NCBI GenBank assembly: GCA_023404715.1
Contig: JAEYAR010000117.1
Coordinates: forward strand, 48,645-112,644
DNA from: Bacillota bacterium
Lineage (GTDB): Bacteria > Bacillota > Clostridia > Christensenellales > Aristaeellaceae
Length of the DNA stretch: 64,000 nt
Direction: 5' to 3'
In this document: positions 8,208 through 16,811 of the stretch, in pieces
Layout: each line of letters opens with the position of its first letter
Numbering within the stretch: the stretch's first letter is position 1
Position numbers and translations under genes: made by a program
Notes under the pieces: generated by a model
What the model was told of the DNA's origin: nothing
Seen by the model: only the letters and a program-made list of their open reading frames with translations
Databases searched by the model: none

Positions 8208-10223
8208 TCATTCTCCGTAGCTCAGGCCAAAGCCGTACTCATACAGCGGGTTTTCCAAATCGAAGGAGATGTCGCTCTCCTGCGCCTCGACAGACGCCAT
8301 ATCGCGCGGCATGGCCATGGGCAGCTTGCCGGTGGGGTTGTTCATGCCGTAGAGGGTCTTCGCGATGGCGATGCCGCCTTGCTGGCCGGGGTAGTAAGCC
8401 ATGAGGATGGCGTTGGTGTTCTCCTCGCACCAGCTCATGATGTAAGGACGGCCGCCGACGACCACGGTGATGATGGGCGTGCCGGTCGCCTTCACCGCCT
8501 CGAGGATGTCCTGCTGAGACCGGGTGATCTCAAGGGTGTCATAGCCCCAGGTGGGGTTGTGCTGATACGCAGCCTCGCCCACGGCGACGATGGCTACGTC
8601 GCACGTCTTGGCCAGCTCCGTGATCTTCTCGATGTCCTCAGCCTCGTAGACGACCTGCGCGCCCTCGCCCGCAAGCTGTGTCAGGGCCTCGGCCAGCGTC
8701 GTTCCCTCCTGGCTGCTCGTCCAGCCGCCGCACAGGCTGTCCATGTCGCCCGCGCGCATGCCGGCCACGAGAATCTTCTTGTTGGCGGAATCAAGCGGCA
8801 GGATGCCGTCGTTCTTGAGCAACGTCATGGCTTTCTCGGCCATTTCGAGGTTCACAGCCTGATTCTCCTCGCAGCCCACGTAGGACGCAGCGTATTCCAC
8901 ATCCACATAGGGGTTCTCGAAGATGCCCAGCTGGAATTTCTCTTTGAGGATGCGGGTGGCGGCGGCGTTGATGACCGCCTCGGTGATCTTGCCGTCATTG
9001 TACATCTCTTCCATCTGGTCGATCAGCCGGATGGATTCGCCGCCGATTCCGTCGACCTGGCCTTCCATCACGCCGATGAGGATGGCCTCCTCCTCGGAGC
9101 ATTCCTCGCCCCACATGGAGGTGGACTGCTGGATGCCCCAGATCATGCCCCAGTCCGTCTGGATGATGCCCTCAAAGCCCATCCTGTTGCGCAGCAGATC
9201 CTGCAGCGTAGCCTTGGAACCCAGCGCCGCCGTGGTATCCAGCACCAGCGGGATGCTGTAATAGGGCATCACGGAGCCGACGTTGGCCTCCAGCGCCGCG
9301 TAGTAGGGCTTGAGGTGGATCTCCAAAGATTCCTCGGTGGAGACGATGGGCGCCTGATCCAGACCGTCCATCTGCGGGCCCGCGCCGGGGAAATGCTTGA
9401 TACAAGCGATGATGCCCTCTTCGTTCACGCCATCGGCGCCGTTCTGGTAGGCGACGATCTGCGCCTTCACCATCTGTGTCACCAGATCGGGGTCTTCGCC
9501 GAATGTCTCCATCACGCGGCCCCAGCGGGGCTCGGAGGCGATGTCCGCTTCCGGCGAGAGCGTCATGCGCACGCCCATGGCCATCAGCTCGTTGCGCTGG
9601 ATCTCGGCCAGACGGGTCACAAGGTCCTCGTCACGGGTTGCGGCCTGAGAGAGATTATGGCCGGTAACGGTCGCGCCGTTGACGTAGGATGCGCCGTGCA
9701 CGGAATCCATGGACACCACCACGGGCACGCCCAGGCGGGACGCCTCGCACCATTCCTGCACCTTGTTCATGGTGGTGGCGGCGGTGGCGGCACTATCGGC
9801 GACGTTGAATTCGCGCACCAGCACCATGCCGATGTTCTCTGTCGTCATCCACTTTTTTAAGTAATTGGGGTAGGCGCCGTTGTCCTTGGGCGTAAAGGTG
9901 GGATGCTGCATCTGCGAAATGCGCTCGCGGACGGTCATCTGCGAAAGCAGGTCGGCGGTGCGGGTGTCCGCATCCTGCCGCCAGTCCTCGTACACGTCCA
10001 GCGTGCCGTTGCCGTTGAGATCCTTAAATTGCAAGCCGTCGGCCTCGATGAGCTGCTTGCTTACGGCCATCAGCTCATGCTGCGCCTCCGTGGCCTCCAC
10101 CCGGACGTACTGCACGTCTTCGTCGGCGCCCTCGGCCAGCGCCGCGGGCATCATTGTCAGGCTCAGCGCCAGCGCCGCAGCCAGCGATATGCCGCGGCGT
10201 ACAAAATGCTTCTTAGTCAACAA
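8208..10223 (-). CDS. Secreted GH3 beta-glycosidase (second of three)
   Basis: GH3 enzyme of about 671 residues. No ATG fits, so the start is assigned to tandem TTG codons (10223/10220) 9 bp behind GGAG, overlapping the upstream binding-protein stop by 8-11 bp. Signal peptide about 1-30 (ends ALA). EF-hand-like loop DLNGNGTLDVYE (about 68-79), then barrel domain with CIKHFPG and nucleophile Asp in IIQTDWG (D357), then the sandwich domain. Its position between the binding protein and permeases shows co-production with the importer. Exo-acting beta-glucosidase or beta-xylosidase is likely; specificity is not determined. Confidence 0.9.
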   Translation of the reverse strand: MLTKKHFVRRGISLAAALALSLTMMPAALAEGADEDVQYVRVEATEAQHELMAVSKQLIEADGLQFKDLNGNGTLDVYEDWRQDADTRTADLLSQMTVRERISQMQHPTFTPKDNGAYPNYLKKWMTTENIGMVLVREFNVADSAATAATTMNKVQEWCEASRLGVPVVVSMDSVHGASYVNGATVTGHNLSQAATRDEDLVTRLAEIQRNELMAMGVRMTLSPEADIASEPRWGRVMETFGEDPDLVTQMVKAQIVAYQNGADGVNEEGIIACIKHFPGAGPQMDGLDQAPIVSTEESLEIHLKPYYAALEANVGSVMPYYSIPLVLDTTAALGSKATLQDLLRNRMGFEGIIQTDWGMIWGIQQSTSMWGEECSEEEAILIGVMEGQVDGIGGESIRLIDQMEEMYNDGKITEAVINAAATRILKEKFQLGIFENPYVDVEYAASYVGCEENQAVNLEMAEKAMTLLKNDGILPLDSANKKILVAGMRAGDMDSLCGGWTSSQEGTTLAEALTQLAGEGAQVVYEAEDIEKITELAKTCDVAIVAVGEAAYQHNPTWGYDTLEITRSQQDILEAVKATGTPIITVVVGGRPYIMSWCEENTNAILMAYYPGQQGGIAIAKTLYGMNNPTGKLPMAMPRDMASVEAQESDISFDLENPLYEYGFGLSYGE

Positions 10224-11577
10224 TGTTCCAGTCTCCTTCCAGGCCGGACTCCTGCAGAGCCACGACGATGTTGTGGGCATAACGCGCGGTATCGGGGTCG
10301 GAAGCCACGGCGAAATCCTGTATACGGGTCTGCAAATCCGTAGAAGCAGCCCAGGGGAGCGCCGTGCCGTGCGTAAAGCTGGGGTAGACCTTGGTCGCCT
10401 CGGCCGTCAGCTCCTGCTTGTCCAGCAGCGTGCGCTCGCAGTAGGCCGAATCGGGCGTGTCGGTGTAGGGGGAGATGGACTCCTTCAGCTGCGAGAAGGC
10501 CACCTGCACGTCGGTGGTGGTCACGTTGTAGACCCAGCGGATGCCCGCCTCCACGTCGGCGGAATCGTTGCTCACTACGAAGCCGTCCACGTTCAGGCCG
10601 AAGTAGCCGTCCGTGCCGGGGAATGTGAACACGCCGTAATCCTCGCCGTAGGTTTGCGCCATGCTTGTCATCAACGGCTGCATCCACGTGCCCATGATCT
10701 GCATGGCGTACTGGCCCGCCACCACCTGACCGGAGGTCTCGTACCAGTCGCGGGAGGAATGGTCGGGGGCAACGTAGGTCAAAAGCTTCTTGTAGGTGTC
10801 CAGCACGGTCTGCACCTGCTCCTCCGTCGCCTTACCGTTGATGAAGTCCTCGTAAATCTGAGGGTCGGTGCCAAGCATGATGTCTTCAAACACCTGACAG
10901 GCCGGCCACCCCTTACGGTCTCCCAGATCGATGGGGTAGCATCCTTCAGGCAGGACGGCGGCCAGCTGGTCGCAGATGGCCCAAAACTCGTCCCATGTGA
11001 TGTTCTCATGGTCAGGGATTTCGACCCCGTACTGCTCAAAAACATGCTTGTTGTAGTAAATCACGTTGGTTTTGTGAATGCCTACGGGCACGATATGCTG
11101 CTTGCCGTCGGATGCGGTGCACAGCTCCTCAAGGCCGGGGAGCAAACGCCCCTTGATGTTTGCGTGTTCCCACACACCGCTCAGATCCAGCAGCATGTCC
11201 GAGGCCAGATAAGGCTCGATCTCCTGACCGGGGTGCGCCTGAAAGGTCTCCGGCGACTTACCCGCCTGCTGGAGCACCTTTACCTTCATGACCATGGCGC
11301 CGCCCGCGCCGCCGGGAATGGCGTTGGACTTGGCCTTCACCTTCGTATAGGTATGGGTAAAGCCGTCGATGATGGACTCAATGGCATCCTTTTCGCCGCC
11401 CGCTGTCCACCAGTGGTATATGCTGGCGGAGCCAGACGCCGCGGTATCCTCGATGACGGCGGCAATGTCCATGTCGTCGGCGTTTTTCTTTTCATTCCTC
11501 GCCGCCAGCGCGTTCGCCGCTACGCCTATCGACAGCACGCCCGTCAGCGCCAAAGACGCAATCTTTTTCAGCTTCAT
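10213..11577 (-). CDS. CUT1 sugar-binding protein
   Basis: Extracytoplasmic family 1 solute-binding protein, 454 residues. The N-terminus MKLKKIASLALTG then ends in ANALA, a type I signal peptide; there is no lipobox Cys, unusual for a monoderm binding protein. The mature part shows the SBP pattern (SIYHWWTAGGE, IPVGIHKTNVIYYNKHVF, QIMGTWM). It precedes the second GH3 with overlapping ends and delivers ligand to the permeases at 6312-8070. Aromatic-rich lobes suggest an oligosaccharide ligand (inference). Confidence 0.92.
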   Translation of the reverse strand: MKLKKIASLALTGVLSIGVAANALAARNEKKNADDMDIAAVIEDTAASGSASIYHWWTAGGEKDAIESIIDGFTHTYTKVKAKSNAIPGGAGGAMVMKVKVLQQAGKSPETFQAHPGQEIEPYLASDMLLDLSGVWEHANIKGRLLPGLEELCTASDGKQHIVPVGIHKTNVIYYNKHVFEQYGVEIPDHENITWDEFWAICDQLAAVLPEGCYPIDLGDRKGWPACQVFEDIMLGTDPQIYEDFINGKATEEQVQTVLDTYKKLLTYVAPDHSSRDWYETSGQVVAGQYAMQIMGTWMQPLMTSMAQTYGEDYGVFTFPGTDGYFGLNVDGFVVSNDSADVEAGIRWVYNVTTTDVQVAFSQLKESISPYTDTPDSAYCERTLLDKQELTAEATKVYPSFTHGTALPWAASTDLQTRIQDFAVASDPDTARYAHNIVVALQESGLEGDWNIVD

Positions 11578-11596
11578 GACATTTCCTTCTTTCGCT

Positions 11597-12388
11597 TTAC
11601 TGCTCTACAAACGTCAGCGTACCCCACAGGGAGGGGTTGGTGTCCACGTCAATGCTGCCGCTGGCCTGCATGCGCACGGTGGCCACGCCGGGGCAGGGGA
11701 AGTCCAGATCGAACATGCCGATTTCAAAGCCGATGGTCATTCCGTTTTCCGGCACGAGTTTGGCCAGATTGTCATTGGAAAAGTTGCTCCAGGGGATCAC
11801 GCATTCAAATGTATAGCCGCCCTCGATCTCCGCCACAGCGCACTCGAAGCCCTCGAGCACCTGTTCGTCGCCGTCCGCGCCGATGGTCTCAAAACCCGCG
11901 TTGTCCTCGATCATGTCGCGATCGATGCCGTTGCAAAAGTCGTAGTCGTCGATGATCTGCGTATAGCGAAAGTCGTTGGCAGCATAGGCCGTGCGCTCGG
12001 CGTCGGCTCCCGGGTCGGTGGAGAGGAACACCACGAGCGAGTCAGCCATGTCCGGCGGGAAACCCTCACGGTACATGAAAGGCGTATCGTCCATCACCTT
12101 GGCCGCGAGATAGAGATTGTCCTCGCTCCACATCGCATAGACTTCAAAGGCGCAGTCCTTGTCGTCCGTCCATTGGCCGGGGTCGCGAACGACCTGCTCC
12201 ATGGTGTTGGCCGACACGGGAGAAGAGGTATCCCATTCGCTCAGGTCGCCGTCGATGGCAATCTCCCCCAGTACTTTAGCAGCCTGCACCGCCTGGCCGG
12301 AATAAGCCATGGCGCTGCCGTTCAGCCCCAACGCAAGAACAAGCGCCAGAACAAGCGTCATACCCTTTAATACCGTGTTTCGTTTCAT
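11597..12388 (-). CDS. Secreted CBM9-like carbohydrate-binding protein
   Basis: 263-residue secreted protein with a signal peptide (about 1-28, ends SAMA) and one domain resembling carbohydrate-binding module 9 or DOMON-type sugar-binding domains: IDGDLSEWD near the start, SEDNLYLAAKV, IPWSNF and a C-terminal GTLTF strand. No catalytic domain is present. It is the promoter-proximal gene of the operon, so it should be made in large amount, and it has a paralogue at 15962-16741. It may be a free or surface-retained glycan-capture protein. Confidence 0.75.
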   Translation of the reverse strand: MKRNTVLKGMTLVLALVLALGLNGSAMAYSGQAVQAAKVLGEIAIDGDLSEWDTSSPVSANTMEQVVRDPGQWTDDKDCAFEVYAMWSEDNLYLAAKVMDDTPFMYREGFPPDMADSLVVFLSTDPGADAERTAYAANDFRYTQIIDDYDFCNGIDRDMIEDNAGFETIGADGDEQVLEGFECAVAEIEGGYTFECVIPWSNFSNDNLAKLVPENGMTIGFEIGMFDLDFPCPGVATVRMQASGSIDVDTNPSLWGTLTFVEQ

Positions 12389-12452
12389 CGTAGTTCCCCC
12401 TTAAGTTTTTTGTGAATATTCCCACGCGGGCTTTTCACTTTTTGTTCATCGA

Positions 12453-12512
12453 CATTATACTTTTCCATCACCGTCTCTGCGCTGGAATATTCCAAACATC
12501 CGAATGCAAAAA
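12453..12512 (-). promoter_or_regulatory. Promoter/operator of the CBM9-SBP-GH3-transport operon
   Basis: Read on the minus strand, a 60-bp block begins TTTTTGCA, contains the perfect palindrome TGGAATATTCCA and ends in AAGTATAATG, with TATAAT as the -10. No good -35 is visible, as expected for an activated promoter. The same block at the same length lies upstream of the GH3 gene at 19268 (19332-19391). Confidence 0.65.
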
Positions 12513-12594
12513 AACAGCGCTTGCGGGCGCCATGGGAAGATACGGCACATAATGTAGGAAAAAACGGCAGCTCCTTTTTCTTTTACGTCCGGTA

Positions 12595-12603
12595 TGGTAA
12601 AAT
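12595..12603 (+). promoter_or_regulatory. Extended -10 promoter of the sensor kinase
   Basis: TGGTAAAAT, an extended -10 with no obvious -35, lies about 50 bp upstream of the kinase ATG. The start is divergent from the CBM9 operon. Confidence 0.4.
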
Positions 12604-12653
12604 GCATGGCAAAAGAAAAAAGCCTCTGCCCGCGCGGAGCAAAGGGGGCGCCT

Positions 12654-14438
12654 ATGAAGATCAGTCAAAAGATGATCCTTTTATTCTCTTCCATGATTCT
12701 TTTGATCGTAGCGATCAATACTTCCTATCTGCGCCAAACCAATGTGGACGGCGCGGACGCGTTCACCGCCGATCGCTTCCGAAACATGGCGGTGAACATG
12801 GTGCGCAGCATGGAGCAATACGTCGCGACCATGGATCTTGCCATTGAGGACCTGACCTCGGACACAGCCTTTATGGAAGCGTTTTATCAGGTCGTCATGG
12901 GCGGCGAGGATGGCGGGCGCGATCTGCGGGCGAGTCAAAACAAGATGTTTCAAACCATGCTCCATTCCGTGCTGGCCGATAGCTTTTCTCGCGTCAGCGT
13001 TTTTTCCGATAACGGCTTCTTCCTTTCCAGCCATATCGACCGCAACGATTCCATCGTCAGCCTTTCGGACGAGTCTCGCGAGATGATCGCCAACATTCCC
13101 TATTTAAAGGCCGTCAAGAGCGCGCCCTACCGCCGCCACCTCATCGCACCGCATAAGGACTATTTCAAGGTCAGCCGGGATCGATCCGTGTTCAGCGCCG
13201 TCCATGCCGTCACCTGGCACGGAGAGGCCATCGGCTATATCCAGGTGGACGCCGATGTGGCCCAACTGGACTCCCTGCTACTTACGGATAACGACAATGT
13301 GATGATTCGCGCCACCTTTGCCGACGGCAGTATCCTCTACGCCTCCCCCGATGACGAGGCCGTCTACGACGACGTCCCTTTGGATGATTTTGTGGACTAC
13401 ACGGACCCGTGCGGTCTGGAGCGCAACGTCTATCACGTCCAAAGCCGATGGCTGGGTCTGGACATCTACATTGCGCAGGACGCCTCCGTACGCTACACAG
13501 CCCTAAACGCGTTGACGTGGAACTACGTCAAACGCTCTTTGGTCATTGCCGCCGCCGCGCTGCTGCTGGTGGTTGTCATTTCCCTGTCCCTAACGAACTC
13601 CATGCGCCGCCTGAACCGCAGGGTACGCGGCATCCCCGTAGATCAGCTGATGCTCAGCGCCGACACGACGCGTCTTAATACATTCGTCACGCGCCCTGAA
13701 GACAAGGAGATCCACGAGCTGGAGAACAGCTTCAATCAAATGCTGCTCACCCTTCGCGATGCCACGCAAAACGAAGTGACGCTGCGCGAGAGCACCCTGC
13801 GCGCCCATTTGAAAGCCCTGCAGGCGCAGATCAACCCGCATTTCGTGTACAACACGCTCAACATCATTTCTGCTAAGGGCATGGAGAGCGGCAATGAAGA
13901 GATCATCGACATGTGCGACCAGTTCGCACAGATGCTTCGCTACTCCACAGATACCCGCTCGGACATCGCTACGCTGGGCGAAGATCTGGCTCACACGCAA
14001 AACTATCTTCGGCTGCTCAAGGCGCGCTATGAGGAACACCTGATTTACAGCATCCATGTGCCCGACGATATCGGCGGCACGCTCATCCCGAAGCTGACGC
14101 TTCAGCCCATCGTGGAAAACGCCATCACCCACAGCTTCGAGCGCGGCAGCAATGAGGTGCGTGTGATCGCCATCGCAGGCACCCTGCACGAAGACAAGCT
14201 ATCTCTTGAGATACGTGACAACGGCGCAGGCTTCCTGCCGGAGGTGCTTGCCCAGCTGCAACGCGACATCAAGCGCATTGAAGCAGGCGATTTTTCTGCT
14301 GCCGCGCCCGCCGGGCAAAACCACATCGGCCTGCTGAACACATGCCTACGCCTGCACTATTACAGCCGCGGAAGCATGCGCATGGAGCTTCGCAACGACT
14401 CCGGCGCTGTGGTACGCCTGACCATGAACGTAGCATAA
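12654..14438 (+). CDS. YesM-type sensor histidine kinase
   Basis: 594-residue membrane kinase, started at the ATG at 12654 behind AAGGGGG; the open frame extends further upstream without a ribosome site. One N-terminal membrane helix (about 8-24), a large extracytoplasmic sensing domain, a second helix (about residues 300-320), a linker, then the HisKA_7-type block QINPHFVYNTLN with phospho-acceptor His about 396 and an HATPase domain (QPIVENAITHS, DNGAGF, GLLN). It should phosphorylate the YesN-type regulator at 19531, although the genes are 5 kb apart with a glycan operon between them on the other strand. It probably senses an extracellular sugar, perhaps through a binding or CBM9-like protein. 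Confidence 0.9.
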   Translation: MKISQKMILLFSSMILLIVAINTSYLRQTNVDGADAFTADRFRNMAVNMVRSMEQYVATMDLAIEDLTSDTAFMEAFYQVVMGGEDGGRDLRASQNKMFQTMLHSVLADSFSRVSVFSDNGFFLSSHIDRNDSIVSLSDESREMIANIPYLKAVKSAPYRRHLIAPHKDYFKVSRDRSVFSAVHAVTWHGEAIGYIQVDADVAQLDSLLLTDNDNVMIRATFADGSILYASPDDEAVYDDVPLDDFVDYTDPCGLERNVYHVQSRWLGLDIYIAQDASVRYTALNALTWNYVKRSLVIAAAALLLVVVISLSLTNSMRRLNRRVRGIPVDQLMLSADTTRLNTFVTRPEDKEIHELENSFNQMLLTLRDATQNEVTLRESTLRAHLKALQAQINPHFVYNTLNIISAKGMESGNEEIIDMCDQFAQMLRYSTDTRSDIATLGEDLAHTQNYLRLLKARYEEHLIYSIHVPDDIGGTLIPKLTLQPIVENAITHSFERGSNEVRVIAIAGTLHEDKLSLEIRDNGAGFLPEVLAQLQRDIKRIEAGDFSAAAPAGQNHIGLLNTCLRLHYYSRGSMRMELRNDSGAVVRLTMNVA

Positions 14439-14451
14439 AAGGCACAAAGGC

Positions 14452-15903
14452 TCAATTCACCTGAACGCTGTTTCCCTCCTCGAGAATTGCCGCGTCCACC
14501 GGCCACTTAGGCGCCTTGTCCCAGCGGTTCCCCGTCACGCGCGTGTCGGACAGCTCTCCCAGTGCCTCCACGCTGCTCCTCACGCTAGCCGTGATGCTGT
14601 TGGCGCAAATGCGGCTTTGGCCGATATCCCGCAGGTACAGCCCGCACGAGCCGCTATTCGTGATCGCGTTGTCCGTCAGCACGAAGGGAACGCCGCCGTA
14701 GGCCATGACGCCCACCCAGTTATCCGTCAATGTGTTGCCCGCAAAGATCGTGGGCGAGCCATCGAGCCTCACCGCACAGATGGTGCTGCCCGTGAGGGTG
14801 CAGCCGGTGATGAGCATGTCGTCCTCTTTTTGGATGTTAAAGCCGTTCTCGCAGTCTATCGCGGTGCAGCCATCTATCTGGCTATGGCTTCCCGCCGCAA
14901 AAAAGTAACCTTGCCCCGTTTGGCGCACGGTGCAGTCCTTTACCAGCCCATTCTTCACGCCGGAAAAAAAGATGCCCTGATCGCACGCCTGAGTCCGGCA
15001 GTCTACTACGCTGATGTTCTCGCAGGCGCGGATGTCGATTCCGTGGTTCGTCCCCGTGCAGGAGGAATCTCTCACCGTGCCGCCCGCATTCTTGGCCAGA
15101 TAGATGCCGAACACGCCGCAGTCGTCCGCCCTGCAGCCCGTCACGCGCACGTCCTGACAGTACACAATCTCCATGCCCATGCTGCACCGGGACACGTCCG
15201 CATTCGCCACCACCGCCTTTTTGCAATCGGCGATGATGATCTCCCCGGCCTGCGCGGGCGCGACCGCCACATCCTCCCCCACGGCATAAAAGAGCTGCTT
15301 CCCATTCACCGTGCAGCGCTCGATGATGTGGGAGGTGAAGTATTCAGTCTCCTCCCCCACCTCGAACAGTCCCGTCAACACGGGGACGGTATGGCTCGTT
15401 TCACTAAGCGGAGGCCCGGCCATGCACACGCCGCAGTCCGTAAAGCGGCAGTCCGTCAGCTTCGCCCCGGTGACGCCGCCCAGCCACACCCCGCAGGAGG
15501 AGGTACGCCACGCGGGATCGGCGAGGGAGATGTCGCAGCCAGAGAGCGTGAATTGGCTGCCGGTCACATAGAATCCCGTGCGGCGCATGCGCACCGTCAG
15601 CGCGCAAAATGTCACGCCGTCGGCCTCCACCCGAAAGGCTGGCTGAAAGGCCGGCGCATCGACGACGGGCCGCACGCCGTCCTTTGCCCTGATCGTAATG
15701 GACGCCGTCACCGTCAGCGGAAACGCTTCATCAGGCTCGGCATAGACGCCCTCGTCCAGCTCGATCACGTCCCCGTCCTTCGCCTTCGCCAGCGCCTCCG
15801 TCAGGCTCATGCCCCCGGGCGATGCATACAGCACCTCCGCCGAGGCACAGGCGGCGCACAGCATGAGCAAAACAGTCATCCACAGCAGCATTCCCTTTTT
15901 CAT
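14452..15903 (-). CDS. Secreted right-handed beta-helix protein
   Basis: 483 residues from the ATG at 15903, behind GGAGGATGGC. A signal peptide (about 1-22, ends ASA) is followed by SPGGMSLTEALAKAKDGDVIELDEGVY, the usual entry to pectate-lyase-like or NosD-like parallel beta-helices, then many short repeats of the N/D-x-x-I/V-x-x-C type. The fold suggests polysaccharide lyase, epimerase or glycan-binding activity, but catalytic residues cannot be assigned. It is last in the GH3-CBM9 operon and converges on the kinase gene, with only 13 bp between stop codons. Confidence 0.75.
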   Translation of the reverse strand: MKKGMLLWMTVLLMLCAACASAEVLYASPGGMSLTEALAKAKDGDVIELDEGVYAEPDEAFPLTVTASITIRAKDGVRPVVDAPAFQPAFRVEADGVTFCALTVRMRRTGFYVTGSQFTLSGCDISLADPAWRTSSCGVWLGGVTGAKLTDCRFTDCGVCMAGPPLSETSHTVPVLTGLFEVGEETEYFTSHIIERCTVNGKQLFYAVGEDVAVAPAQAGEIIIADCKKAVVANADVSRCSMGMEIVYCQDVRVTGCRADDCGVFGIYLAKNAGGTVRDSSCTGTNHGIDIRACENISVVDCRTQACDQGIFFSGVKNGLVKDCTVRQTGQGYFFAAGSHSQIDGCTAIDCENGFNIQKEDDMLITGCTLTGSTICAVRLDGSPTIFAGNTLTDNWVGVMAYGGVPFVLTDNAITNSGSCGLYLRDIGQSRICANSITASVRSSVEALGELSDTRVTGNRWDKAPKWPVDAAILEEGNSVQVN

Positions 15904-15922
15904 GCCATCCTCCAAAATAGGG

Positions 15923-15956
15923 CAGGGTCGGCCTCGCCACGGCAAAGCCGACCCTG
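15923..15956 (-). other. Intercistronic hairpin between CBM9-like and beta-helix genes
   Basis: A 10-bp perfect stem CAGGGTCGGC / GCCGACCCTG with a 14-nt loop. Seven Ts follow only on the plus strand, where no gene needs a terminator; on the coding strand no good U-run follows. It therefore fits the series of intercistronic stabilising or attenuating hairpins. Confidence 0.55.
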
Positions 15957-15961
15957 TTTTT

Positions 15962-16741
15962 TTATTCGAGCGTCATGCTGCCCCACTCACTGGGGTTGGT
16001 TCCGATGCTCTGCGTGCCGGACCATGCCATTTGCGGGATGTATTCGGTGCCAGGGCAGGGATAGCTGATGTCCGTGATGGCGAAATTCACCGAAAGGGTA
16101 TCGCCCGAAGCGGGGGTGTACACGGGGATGTTCTTGTTGGAGAATGTGGCCCACGGGATGGCGCACTCGAAGATGAAGCCCGTGGTGGTGCGGGTGGTGG
16201 CGCACTCATAGCCCTCGATCACGTTCTCGCCGCCGTCCATGCCCGCGCTGACGAAGCGCTGGCGGGCTTCCTTTTCTACCATAGAGCGGTCGATGGCGGT
16301 GTCCCAGTATCCCTCGTCCATGATGAGGTACACCAGAAAATCGTTGGTGCCGTAGGCGGTGCGTTCGGCGTCCGCCGCAGGATCGGTGGAGAGGTAAATC
16401 TTCAGGTTGTCCTCACCGTCGATGGGCAGCATCTCGATGGCGCCGTACACGGTGTCCTCTGTCACGTCAAAGGCCACATACAGCTTCTGCTCGTCGTAGG
16501 CGGTGTAGACCGTCATGCTGCAATCGTTCTCTCCTTGCCAGAAGCCCACATCGCGGATGACCTGAGAGGCGTCCTTCACGATGGCGGGAGAATCGAGGTT
16601 CCAGTCGGACAGCTCTCCGTCGATGGTGATGGCCTGCGCCTTATGGCAGGTGATGTTGGGCCGATCCGCTGCAAAGGCCGTGCTGCTCGCAAGAAGCATT
16701 GCGCCCGCAAGCGCGCCCGCAAAGAACTGTTTTGCTTTCAT
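15962..16741 (-). CDS. Second secreted CBM9-like protein
   Basis: Paralogue of the 11597-12388 protein, 259 residues from the ATG at 16741; an ATG two codons earlier sits directly on GGAGGT and is too close. Signal peptide ends AFA. The domain shows IDGELSDWN, YLSTDPAADAERTAYG and IPWATFSN at the same places as its paralogue. It sits between the third GH3 and the beta-helix gene. Each glycan operon thus has one CBM9-like partner. Role inferred: substrate capture or presentation to the GH3 enzyme. Confidence 0.75.
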   Translation of the reverse strand: MKAKQFFAGALAGAMLLASSTAFAADRPNITCHKAQAITIDGELSDWNLDSPAIVKDASQVIRDVGFWQGENDCSMTVYTAYDEQKLYVAFDVTEDTVYGAIEMLPIDGEDNLKIYLSTDPAADAERTAYGTNDFLVYLIMDEGYWDTAIDRSMVEKEARQRFVSAGMDGGENVIEGYECATTRTTTGFIFECAIPWATFSNKNIPVYTPASGDTLSVNFAITDISYPCPGTEYIPQMAWSGTQSIGTNPSEWGSMTLE

Positions 16742-16767
16742 GTTCATACCTCCGTATTTTGATGCCC

Positions 16768-16791
16768 GGGACGGCGGCCGCCCGCCGTCCC
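16768..16791 (-). other. Intercistronic hairpin after the third GH3 gene
   Basis: GGGACGGCGG and its complement form a 10-bp stem around a 4-nt loop in the gap between the GH3 stop and the CBM9-like start. No U-run follows. Confidence 0.6.
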
Positions 16792-16811
16792 GATGGATAC
16801 GCCGTCTTTTT

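Noticed and set aside
9880..11955. Long plus-strand open frame of 691 codons, and a similar one at 8112-9860
   Set aside because: Both lie antisense to clear GH3 and binding-protein genes, have biased His/Arg/Gly-rich composition and no ribosome sites. They are mirror effects of GC-rich codon use.
15923..15963. Plus-strand terminator with seven Ts
   Set aside because: No plus-strand gene ends there; the kinase stops at 14438. It is kept as an intercistronic hairpin of the minus-strand operon.
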